The position numbers and the translations under genes are program-made. A stretch of DNA of 64,000 nucleotides from a bacterium (lineage in GTDB: Bacteria > Fidelibacterota > Marinisomatia > Marinisomatales > JAHJCW01): contig JANQGY010000002.1 in assembly GCA_028282845.1 (NCBI GenBank), forward strand, positions 62,001 through 126,000, in the 5' to 3' direction. Shown in pieces: positions 27,458 through 35,905 of this stretch. The notes below the pieces were generated by a model. It saw only the letters and a list, made by a program, of their open reading frames with translations. It was not told the origin of the DNA and searched no databases. Position 1 is the stretch's first letter, and every line of letters begins with the position of its first letter.

Positions 27458-29009
27458 TTTGTTTGACCTTCGAAAATTTTAAAGTGATAAGACCGACTAT
27501 GATTGATATAACAATTGCAATACAAGCCGCTACACCGGGGTTTTCACCGGTTGCCGCAGTGAATGGAACGTTTATTTTTCCATAATACATTGCAAAATGA
27601 ATTATAATTGCTGACGTTGATGCAAGAATCGGTGCAAGTTTCGGAACATCCTTAATAAACATACCAAACAGAATTGGAACGAAAGCCGCAGCAAAATAGG
27701 CATACACTCCATTCTGCGCAAAGATCGCCACGCTCAGTTTGGGATTTACTAATTGATCGTATGAGATGAATATCGCAGCAATTCCCAAAACTGCGATTAC
27801 TATTTTGTTCAGCGTTATTTTTATCTTATCAGGATTATTACGTTTTTCAATTAGTGATTTACCAAATAGCGGTTCAATAATATCGGCTGTGATGGTGGTT
27901 GAGAGTGATTGAATCAATCCTTCAAGAGTGGATAAACCTGCTGAAATAAGTCCCATGACTACAATTAAACTGACAAATACCGGAAATTCCGATACCACGT
28001 AAGCGGAAAGTATTCCATCCATCTTAAGTGCTGTGCCGTTAAAAGTAAGATCGGGGAAAGTAATTCTTGCATATAATCCGGCAATTACAACTGAGAAAAA
28101 GATCAATTCAGTTATTACTCCAACGATTAAATAACGATTGATATCTCTATCAGTTTTTAATAATAATGATTTAGTGATAATATGGGGTTGGCAGACAATT
28201 GCTACACCGACAACAATCTGTGCAAAGATAATTTCAAAATAGTCTCTAAAAAGGAAACTACTCTTGTTGGTTGTCTGCACAAGTAAAGGATCAATATTTT
28301 TTAATTTGTCGAGGAAACCATGAACACCATTACTGAAATGCTCATATCCTGAACCCAAGAGAATGAAAGCGACAATCAACATCAATATGGCTTGAATTGT
28401 GTTGGTATAAACCATTGAATTGGCACCGCCGAACATCATATAGCCAAAAATGAATACAACAATTCCAATCAAAATACTCAACTCGGATACGTCAAGTGAT
28501 TTGGACATTATTTTGGTTAGTCCGACCACGATCAAAACAATAAATGTGATGAGTAATAAAGATAGGATTGCAAAGAACAGTGCATAGCCTTTACTATTGT
28601 AGCGCGTGCCCATCCATTGCGCCATGGTAAGCGCCTTCACGTTCGAACCGTGTTTCCGAAATCCTTTGGTGAGAACAACCAAGGATATCATCGCTGCGGC
28701 GGGCAAAACAATTGCATAAGATATTACCGCACTTACTCCGTAAAGTGCGATGAATCCCGGATTAATGATGAAAGTTGCTGCGCTTGTCATTGAAGCGGCG
28801 AGGGCTAAGCCAACCGCTATCGGGGAGAAAGCAATGCTGCCAACGGCATAATCAGAAATATTGCTGATCTTGCGTGCACCGCGAATAACAAAAAAGAGAA
28901 TAATTGCCATGTAAAGCAGTATTGCGATCCAACTTGCAGTCACTAAATTGATATTTGCGAGTGTGTGCATAAAATTATTTTCTTTACCATTTGAATACGG
29001 CAGTTGCAA
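27450..29009 (-). CDS. Sodium:solute symporter (SSS family)
   Basis: A sodium-coupled uptake permease with about 13 membrane helices over 519 residues. The family segment GGANSMVYTNTIQAILMLIV (about 194-213) and the early GSIAFSPIAVGLALAASMTSAATFI region (about 57-80) match SSS transporters of the pantothenate, proline and monocarboxylate branch. The annotated ATG overlaps the upstream KAS III-like gene by 26 bases; an alternative ATG 36 bases further in (MHTLANI) would remove the overlap. Its partners suggest an organic acid substrate. Confidence 0.88.
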   Translation of the reverse strand: MQLPYSNGKENNFMHTLANINLVTASWIAILLYMAIILFFVIRGARKISNISDYAVGSIAFSPIAVGLALAASMTSAATFIINPGFIALYGVSAVISYAIVLPAAAMISLVVLTKGFRKHGSNVKALTMAQWMGTRYNSKGYALFFAILSLLLITFIVLIVVGLTKIMSKSLDVSELSILIGIVVFIFGYMMFGGANSMVYTNTIQAILMLIVAFILLGSGYEHFSNGVHGFLDKLKNIDPLLVQTTNKSSFLFRDYFEIIFAQIVVGVAIVCQPHIITKSLLLKTDRDINRYLIVGVITELIFFSVVIAGLYARITFPDLTFNGTALKMDGILSAYVVSEFPVFVSLIVVMGLISAGLSTLEGLIQSLSTTITADIIEPLFGKSLIEKRNNPDKIKITLNKIVIAVLGIAAIFISYDQLVNPKLSVAIFAQNGVYAYFAAAFVPILFGMFIKDVPKLAPILASTSAIIIHFAMYYGKINVPFTAATGENPGVAACIAIVISIIVGLITLKFSKVKQNA

Positions 29010-29976
29010 ATGCTAATCCGCCGCCCGAACCCATGAACACAACTAAATCCCCCGGTTTAAGCTGACCTTGCTGATCAGCTTCCGCCAAAGCCATCGGAAT
29101 GCAAGCTGATCCGGTGTAGCCGTAGCGATCCATTACCGTATGCGTGTTTTCCATTGTTAATCCAAGATTATCAAGCGTTTCACGGATGCTGTTTATATTT
29201 ATTTGTGTCAGAAATATTTTATCTATATCACTAACTTTATAACCGGCACGGATCACGGATTCGGTTACCATTTTGGTCCACATCAGCGGATTCAATTCTT
29301 TTGGAAATTTCTTTACAAATTTCAATTGATGATCATGATTGGCAATAACTTCGTCGCTTATCGGGTTTTTTGTTCCGCCGGCATAAATCCCCATCCAATC
29401 GGCATATTGGCCTTCGGTGTGTAATTGGGAGCTTTGCCAGCCGGTATCTTTTTCAGTTGAGTGGAGTATGACAGCTCCCGCACCATCAGCGAAAAGAGTC
29501 ACGGTCTTTTTATCCTTTAGATTAAGGTATTTTGACATCACATAAGCGCCAATGATAAGGATAGTATTATACCGTTCGTCGGCTTGAATATATTTTGCTC
29601 CAATATCAAGAGCTGTGACAAATCCTGCACAAGCAGTATTGATGTCATAAGTACCGGCATTTACCGCTCCTAATCTATGTTGAAGTACGGATGCAGTTGA
29701 CGGAGAAATATATTCCGGTGTATCTGTAGAAATAATAATCAGGTCAAGATCTTCTGCGGAGAGATTCGCATTTTGCAATACTATTTCTGAAACTTTTTCA
29801 GCAAGATCAGCAGTGCTCTCATTTTCGTTACACCATCTGCGCTCGCGAATTGTAAGGTTCTCCTCTAGCCAAGTCCCGACATCTTCGCCAAGTAATTCGT
29901 TAAAATATTGGTTACTAACAATATTATCGGGAGCATACATGCCCGTAGCGATTATTTTAGCATTTCTTCTCATCAT
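28984..29976 (-). CDS. KAS III-like ketoacyl synthase family protein with altered active site
   Basis: 330 residues with the thiolase fold of 3-oxoacyl-ACP synthase III (FabH). The nucleophile is present: Cys116 in DINTACAGF. The other two FabH catalytic residues are not: the position of the His (HQAN motif) reads FLTQIN, giving Thr257, and the Asn of GNTSAA reads GYTGSA, giving Tyr287. A decarboxylating condensation like FabH is therefore unlikely; acyl transfer or hydrolysis through the Cys is more plausible. It overlaps the regulator gene by 4 bases and heads the cluster with the symporter and acyl-CoA ligase. Confidence 0.85.
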   Translation of the reverse strand: MMRRNAKIIATGMYAPDNIVSNQYFNELLGEDVGTWLEENLTIRERRWCNENESTADLAEKVSEIVLQNANLSAEDLDLIIISTDTPEYISPSTASVLQHRLGAVNAGTYDINTACAGFVTALDIGAKYIQADERYNTILIIGAYVMSKYLNLKDKKTVTLFADGAGAVILHSTEKDTGWQSSQLHTEGQYADWMGIYAGGTKNPISDEVIANHDHQLKFVKKFPKELNPLMWTKMVTESVIRAGYKVSDIDKIFLTQININSIRETLDNLGLTMENTHTVMDRYGYTGSACIPMALAEADQQGQLKPGDLVVFMGSGGGLAFATAVFKW

Positions 29977-30443
29977 TCGTCTTTAATAGTTCTCCAATCA
30001 TCAATCAATCGCGAGTAGTGAAGCTGCACTTTTTCAAAAAATAATTCCATTTCTTGTATATTATTTTTGAACGCATCCGAACCATTATATTTATTGTTCT
30101 TTACCAATTGATGATATTTTTTAGCGATTGTCAAATTGTGTTCCATCATCTTCATGTGATGAACAAAAGAGTTCTCGAAAATATTTTTGTCTGCTGAATA
30201 ATAATCCTTACGGTCTCCGGGAATCCATACCCGTTTAACTTGATTGTGATCACGCAGTCTTTTAATAATTTGGCTTACCGGACCTTTGCTAACATTTAAT
30301 TGTTCAGTAATTGAGTCTAGGCTTAGGGGGGAATCGGCGTGAAGTAGAAGGCCGACAATTCTACCCATCAATCGCGGCAATCCAAACATATGGTAAGCTT
30401 CACCAAAATCCTGAATGAAATCTCTTTTTATATTGTCAACCAT
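29973..30443 (-). CDS. GbsR/MarR-type winged-helix regulator
   Basis: 156 residues. The N-terminal third reads FIQDFGEAYHMFGLPRLMGRIVGLLL, then a winged helix (LSLDSITEQLNVSKGPVSQIIKRLRDHNQVKRVW) typical of the GbsR branch of MarR proteins. The C-terminal part is helical and would form the dimer. It is the first gene of the minus-strand cluster and overlaps the next by 4 bases, so it is probably a local ligand-responsive regulator that controls its own operon from the 128-base region shared with the divergent gene at 30572. Confidence 0.85.
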   Translation of the reverse strand: MVDNIKRDFIQDFGEAYHMFGLPRLMGRIVGLLLHADSPLSLDSITEQLNVSKGPVSQIIKRLRDHNQVKRVWIPGDRKDYYSADKNIFENSFVHHMKMMEHNLTIAKKYHQLVKNNKYNGSDAFKNNIQEMELFFEKVQLHYSRLIDDWRTIKDE

Positions 30444-30571
30444 ATTTTGAACGTTTGGAACATTTGAAATATACCAAAAGTTACTTCAAAATAGTTCAGT
30501 TAGCAAGTATATTTTATGGGTTAAAAAGGTATATCCTTTTTACATTCTAATAAGAATAATGTTAACAATAT

Positions 30572-33553
30572 ATGGCACGCAGTAAAATATCCGAACAGAT
30601 CAAATTAGACCTACAGGACCTCATGCTATATCGAGTCCATGAAATACTGTTGGTTGCAAGTTCTTACGATGCTTTTGTATTGGAAGAAGACGGGCGTTTA
30701 ACCGAACAAATCATTAACGAATATCTCAAGATGAATTTCTATGAATCTCCAAGATTATGGAGAGTTGAATCCGGGGAGAAGACCTTAAAGCTTTTTAAGA
30801 AACGTAATTTCGATGTGGTTATTTTGATGATGCGTATCAAAGATATGGATTTTTTAAAAATTGCTGAGCAATTGCGCAAATTGAATCCCAATATTCCGAT
30901 TATATTATTAGTATTTGATATTTATGAAATAGACTTAATTCCGCAGGAAAATCTGAACAAAAATATTGATAAAATATTTGTATGGAAAGGCAAACCGAGT
31001 GTATTTCCCGTGATAATGAAATACATTGAAGATAAGCGGAATGCTCATCGTGATATAAAATTGGGTGGTGTAAGAACCATAATATTTATTGAAGACAATC
31101 CAATCTATTATTCACGAATATTACCGTTGTTATATCAGGAGATAATGTTTCACACCAAGAACTTAATTGATACCAGTCTTGATGATACAAATAAATTGTT
31201 GCATCTACGGGGTCGCACCAAAGTTTTATTGGCTAGTTATTATGAGGAAGCTGAAGATTATTTTAACGAATTTCGTGAAAACACGATCGGTATTATTACC
31301 GATGTTCGATTTCCACGCAACGGGAAGGCAGATAAACAAGCCGGAATCGAATTTACCAAGTTTATCCGTGAACATGAACCGCACATGCCGGTGGTGATTC
31401 AATCTTCTAATGCGGAGTATGCTGAGAAAGCTTATCAGGTTAATGCTGATTTTCTATATAAACATTCCAAGTCGTTGCTGATTGATCTGAGCAAGTTTAT
31501 GCTTGGGAATTTCGGATTTGGGGATTTTGAGTTTCGAAAGCCCAATGGTGAAGTTTTAGCCAAGAGTAATGATTTCCAATCACTGATTGATAACCTGAGG
31601 ACAATTTCGGATGATTCGTTATTGTTTCATTCCAAGTTCAATCATTTTTCGAATTGGCTTGCCAATCGGGGAGAATTTCAGATAGCCTCGCAAATAAGAC
31701 CTGTATATGTAGAAGATTTTGAAGATGTTTCGGAGTTAAGGAAGTATTTGATAGAAAAAATAAGTTCTATCCTGCATCATAAGAAAAAGAAAAATATTGT
31801 TGATTTTTCAATTGACCGGCTCAAGCATGACGTTCCGTTTCTTAGAATCGGGAAGGGCTCTTTAGGGGGTAAAGCGCGCGGACTGCTATTTCAGCAAAGA
31901 GTGTTAAAAGAGTCCGGAATAATGGAAAAATTCCCGGATGTAAAAATCGGGATACCGAAATCAGTTGTGATCGGAACCGATTATTTTGATGAGTTTATCA
32001 AGAATAACAATATATTGGAAAAAGCCATTGAACTCAGTTCTGATGAAGCTATCACAGAGTTATTTCTGAATTATTCACTGCCGGAAAAATTAGTACAAAT
32101 ATTAGAGGAATATCTTGAAACCGTAAAATATCCCTTAGCCGTTCGTTCTTCAAGTTTACTCGAAGATTCACAATTTCAACCTTTGGCAGGACTGTATTCC
32201 ACCTATATGTTGCCAAATTCATCCAAAAGCATTAAAAGCCGTTTGGCACAGTTATGCGAAGCAATTATAAGGATATATGCTTCTACCTATTTTAACGAAC
32301 CAAAGTCCTTAGTCTTGAAAACCTCTTATTCAATTGAAGAAGAAAAAATGGGTATAGTAATTATGGAGTTGGTTGGACAAAAGTTTAATGATTTATATTA
32401 TCCGACATTAAGCGGTATTGCGCGTAATATTAATTATTACCCGGTTTCTTATATGGAGAGAGAAGAGGGTACCGCAAATATTGCCTTGGGTTTCGGCAAG
32501 CAAGTGGTCGAAGGTGAAAAATCATTGAGGTTTAGTCCTAAGCATCCTAATATACTTACGCAATACTTTTCGGTAAGTGAAACTATCAAAACTTCGCAGA
32601 ATAGTTTTTATGCCCTGAAATTGGATAATAATGACGACTTTTTGCTGAAAAGTGAAAAGAACAATCTATTGAAGATTGGATTGGCAACCGCTGAAAAGGA
32701 TGGACAATTATTTTGGGCCGGCAGTGTGGTTTCAGCCGATGATAACATTATCAGAGAGGGGTTGAATCGTCCCGGTAAACGGGTCATTACATTTTCACGG
32801 ATTTTAAAATATAATCAATTCCCTTTAACGGATATAGTATTAAAAATTTTAGAAATTGGAAGGTCGGCATTGGGGAATCCGGTTGAGATTGAATTTGCTG
32901 TAAATCTTAACCGAAAACCTGCGCATGCAGAATTTTATCTATTGCAGATAAGACCGATGCAACACACTACCATACATGAATTCAAACATGATCATGCTAT
33001 TGAAAATAGCCAAATTGTGAGTAAAAGCAGCGTTGCACTTGGTAATGGTCAAATCGAAGGAATCAGGGATATTGTCTTTATTGACACCTCAAAATTTGAT
33101 ATTAGCAAAACAGATGAAATGGCGCAGGAGGTAGAATATTTTAACCGGCAATTAGGAAGGAAAAAGCCTTATTTATTGATCGGACCAGGGCGTTGGGGGT
33201 CAGCCGATCCGTGGTTAGGAATACCGGTTGATTGGAGTCAAATATCAAATGTAGCAGTAATTATTGAAGTCGGTTTGCCTGATTTGCCGATAGATCCGTC
33301 GTTTGGCACACATTTTTTCCAAAATATCACCGGTCAAAGAATCGGTTATTTCACAATAAATCCAAAAAATAAAAATGATGTATTGCATGAAAATATTTTG
33401 CGGAATCTGCCGGTTTTAGAAGAGAGAAGATTTACTAAATTAATCCGGCTTACAAATCCGCTTAATATCAGTATCAATGGTACGACCGGTGAAGGAATTA
33501 TCTATTTTTATCAACAAGATATCATGAATGAGGAGCAATCTTCAGGGATTTAG
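30572..33553 (+). CDS. PEP/pyruvate-binding domain protein with N-terminal receiver-like domains
   Basis: 993 residues. Residues 20-150 and 165-310 look like two receiver-like alpha/beta domains (FDVVILMMRIKDMDFLKIAEQL; TIIFIEDNPIYYS; GIITDVRFP). Residues about 420-810 match the N-terminal ATP-grasp part of phosphoenolpyruvate synthase, with KGSLGGKARGLLFQQ and LAVRSSSLLEDSQFQPLAGLYSTY. The central phosphohistidine and C-terminal PEP domains of true PEP synthase are missing; in their place is a 180-residue tail with YLLIGPGRWGSADPWLGIPV. The reaction is unknown; a signal-controlled kinase or dikinase fragment is likely. Confidence 0.8.
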   Translation: MARSKISEQIKLDLQDLMLYRVHEILLVASSYDAFVLEEDGRLTEQIINEYLKMNFYESPRLWRVESGEKTLKLFKKRNFDVVILMMRIKDMDFLKIAEQLRKLNPNIPIILLVFDIYEIDLIPQENLNKNIDKIFVWKGKPSVFPVIMKYIEDKRNAHRDIKLGGVRTIIFIEDNPIYYSRILPLLYQEIMFHTKNLIDTSLDDTNKLLHLRGRTKVLLASYYEEAEDYFNEFRENTIGIITDVRFPRNGKADKQAGIEFTKFIREHEPHMPVVIQSSNAEYAEKAYQVNADFLYKHSKSLLIDLSKFMLGNFGFGDFEFRKPNGEVLAKSNDFQSLIDNLRTISDDSLLFHSKFNHFSNWLANRGEFQIASQIRPVYVEDFEDVSELRKYLIEKISSILHHKKKKNIVDFSIDRLKHDVPFLRIGKGSLGGKARGLLFQQRVLKESGIMEKFPDVKIGIPKSVVIGTDYFDEFIKNNNILEKAIELSSDEAITELFLNYSLPEKLVQILEEYLETVKYPLAVRSSSLLEDSQFQPLAGLYSTYMLPNSSKSIKSRLAQLCEAIIRIYASTYFNEPKSLVLKTSYSIEEEKMGIVIMELVGQKFNDLYYPTLSGIARNINYYPVSYMEREEGTANIALGFGKQVVEGEKSLRFSPKHPNILTQYFSVSETIKTSQNSFYALKLDNNDDFLLKSEKNNLLKIGLATAEKDGQLFWAGSVVSADDNIIREGLNRPGKRVITFSRILKYNQFPLTDIVLKILEIGRSALGNPVEIEFAVNLNRKPAHAEFYLLQIRPMQHTTIHEFKHDHAIENSQIVSKSSVALGNGQIEGIRDIVFIDTSKFDISKTDEMAQEVEYFNRQLGRKKPYLLIGPGRWGSADPWLGIPVDWSQISNVAVIIEVGLPDLPIDPSFGTHFFQNITGQRIGYFTINPKNKNDVLHENILRNLPVLEERRFTKLIRLTNPLNISINGTTGEGIIYFYQQDIMNEEQSSGI

Positions 33554-33894
33554 ACTAAGGGTCTAACCGACCATCATTTATAATCAAGACCTTTCTATTA
33601 GTCCACGATTTAAGAACTAATCTGTCCAACAAATAGGTTAGGGCGCAAATGATATAAATATATATCATTCTGATATATATGCACAGATCCAAAAATAATA
33701 GATCATCCTTCTAAATTATTAATAATACTTAACTAATATGAGGATCATTTTAATTTGATAATGTTCGGCATGCTAATTGTTCATTACAACTATTGGAATA
33801 GATTATATGCTAATAGTTAGGAAAAGGACAACCAAAATTAAGATAAGCTGTCAAAGAGAGAGTTTATGTTTTAATAATATTAATCGGTAAGGAA
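33554..33894. other. Intergenic region with an AT-rich palindrome
   Basis: No gene seen in 341 bases. A perfect 9-bp inverted repeat AATGATATA/TATATCATT (33648-33656, 33661-33669) with a four-base centre is operator-like and lies about 225 bases before the export operon. The promoter of that operon should be in this stretch. Confidence 0.5.
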
Positions 33895-35148
33895 ATGGAT
33901 CGTATAATTGAAAAAAAGAAATGGAGTCCTAAAAAAATCGCACTTTACAGTGGTACGGCAATAGTAGGGTTGCTCATTTTTTATCAGCTATTTTTAAGCG
34001 ATAAGAGATCAAGACTTAATGTCGAGCAGGGAAGAATAGTTGTCTCTACCGTGTATGAAGGTGAGTTCCAGGAATTTATCCCGGTAATTGGTACGGTAAT
34101 ACCGATCAAAACTAATTATCTCGATGCTATTGAGGGCGGAACTGTAAAAAAAATCTTTCTCGAAGCGGGTAGTTTCGTTAACCAAGCTGATCCCATTTTG
34201 GAGTTAGAGAATACAAATTTATTGCTCGATATTATGTATCGGGAAGCGGAATTATTCCAACAAAGCAATAACCTTAGAAATACGCGCTTAGCGATGGAGC
34301 AAAACTCGCTTGCGATTAAAGCCGAATTATTGGACCTCGAGTTCAGTATAAAAAATTCCTATCGGGATTTCAACAATAAAAAACGGTTGTCGGAAGCGGA
34401 TCTAATCGCTAAACAGGATTACGAAGCGGCTGAAGATGAATATTACTATTTACTGAACAAACGGGAGCTGACAATTGAATCTTATCAAAAAGATTCGGTA
34501 TTCAGGCAGATTCAACTCGAACAGCTTGAGGCTTCTTTGGAACGGATGAAAAGTAATCTTGAGATTGTTAAAGACAACATGAAAAACCTGATACTCAAAG
34601 CGCCGGTGACCGGTCAATTGACTTCGCTCAATGCCGAGATCGGCGAATCAAAATCAAAAGGTGAGCGATTAGGTCAGGTAGATGTGTTGGATGGTTTTAA
34701 GATATTGGTTTCAGTTGATGAATATTATTTATCAAGGGTAAGCATTGGTCAAAGAGGTACATTCAATTTTGACGGTAGTCAACATGAATTGGTAGTCAGT
34801 AAAGTATATCCGGAGGTCATAAACGGTCGTTTTGAGATTGATATGGAATTTGTATCGGAAGAACCGGAAGGCATTCGGCGGGGACAATCGCAGCACATTC
34901 GACTTGAATTAGGTGATCCGAGCGAAGGCATCTTGTTGGCCCGCGGTGGATTTTTTCAGAAAACCGGTGGTCAATGGGTATATCTTGTTGATGAATCAGG
35001 TGAATATGCGATTAAACAAGCAATCAGATTAGGGCGTCAAAATTCGGAAGTGTTTGAAGTCTTAGAAGGTTTGGAACCGGGAGACAAAGTTATAACATCT
35101 TCTTATGAAGGATTTGGCGATATAGAAAAATTAATGTTATCAGAATAA
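33895..35148 (+). CDS. MacA/HlyD-like periplasmic adaptor of an ABC export system
   Basis: 417 residues with one N-terminal membrane segment (about 15-33). It has the half-lipoyl motifs DAIEGGTVKKIFLEAGSFV (about 77-95) and LKAPVTGQLTSLNAEIGESK (about 236-255) separated by a long coiled-coil hairpin (110-230), then beta-barrel and C-terminal domains. It is the adaptor of a tripartite export system, with the ATPase 15 bases downstream and two permeases after that. Confidence 0.85.
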   Translation: MDRIIEKKKWSPKKIALYSGTAIVGLLIFYQLFLSDKRSRLNVEQGRIVVSTVYEGEFQEFIPVIGTVIPIKTNYLDAIEGGTVKKIFLEAGSFVNQADPILELENTNLLLDIMYREAELFQQSNNLRNTRLAMEQNSLAIKAELLDLEFSIKNSYRDFNNKKRLSEADLIAKQDYEAAEDEYYYLLNKRELTIESYQKDSVFRQIQLEQLEASLERMKSNLEIVKDNMKNLILKAPVTGQLTSLNAEIGESKSKGERLGQVDVLDGFKILVSVDEYYLSRVSIGQRGTFNFDGSQHELVVSKVYPEVINGRFEIDMEFVSEEPEGIRRGQSQHIRLELGDPSEGILLARGGFFQKTGGQWVYLVDESGEYAIKQAIRLGRQNSEVFEVLEGLEPGDKVITSSYEGFGDIEKLMLSE

Positions 35149-35163
35149 TAGAAAGGAAATCAA

Positions 35164-35844
35164 ATGATCAGAACAAGTGATTTAGTAAAAATGTTTACAA
35201 CCGAAGAGGTGGAAACAACCGCTTTGAACAAAGTGAATTTGGAAGTTAAAGAAGGTGAATTTGTTTCGATAATGGGACCATCCGGTTGTGGTAAATCAAC
35301 TTTGTTGAATATATTGGGTTTATTGGACAATCCCACTGACGGTGAATATCACTTCTTAGGTAACGAGGTTGCAAAATATAATGAAAAGCAGAGGGCGGAA
35401 CTGCGAAAGCATAACCTTGGATTTGTCTTTCAGAATTTCAACTTGATAGATGAACTGACCGTATTTGAGAATGTTGAACTACCGTTACTCTATTTAAAGA
35501 TCAATGCCGCCGATCGTAAAAAGAAAGTGAACAAGGTTCTTGAACAAATGGGTATTGATCACCGTGCAGGACATTTTCCACAGCAATTATCGGGCGGTCA
35601 ACAACAAAGGGTTGCCGTTTCGCGAGCGGTTGTATCCGAGCCTAAAATCATAATGGCGGACGAACCGACCGGTAATCTTGATTCAAGTCATGGTGATGAA
35701 GTGATGCAGATCTTGGAGGAGCTCAATAAACAGGGAACGTCAATTATCATGGTTACCCACTCACCGGATTATGCTAATTACGCCCATCGAACAATTAATC
35801 TGTTCGATGGAAAAATTTCCAATGAAAAGGTTAACGGCAATTAA
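35164..35844 (+). CDS. ABC transporter ATPase, MacB/LolD type
   Basis: 226 residues. Walker A is GPSGCGKST (about 39-47), the signature LSGGQQQRVAVSRA (about 141-154) and Walker B IIMADEPTGNLD (about 163-174), with the switch His in MVTHSP. The sequence and length match ATPases that pair with FtsX-type permeases in lipoprotein, peptide or antibiotic export. GAAAGGAAAT is a good ribosome-binding site. It should energise the two permeases downstream. Confidence 0.93.
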   Translation: MIRTSDLVKMFTTEEVETTALNKVNLEVKEGEFVSIMGPSGCGKSTLLNILGLLDNPTDGEYHFLGNEVAKYNEKQRAELRKHNLGFVFQNFNLIDELTVFENVELPLLYLKINAADRKKKVNKVLEQMGIDHRAGHFPQQLSGGQQQRVAVSRAVVSEPKIIMADEPTGNLDSSHGDEVMQILEELNKQGTSIIMVTHSPDYANYAHRTINLFDGKISNEKVNGN

Positions 35845-35905
35845 CAATTATTAATAATAGTTGAACGCAAGTTGAGTGGCTTGCCCAAAGTAATGAGTAC
35901 TTAAA

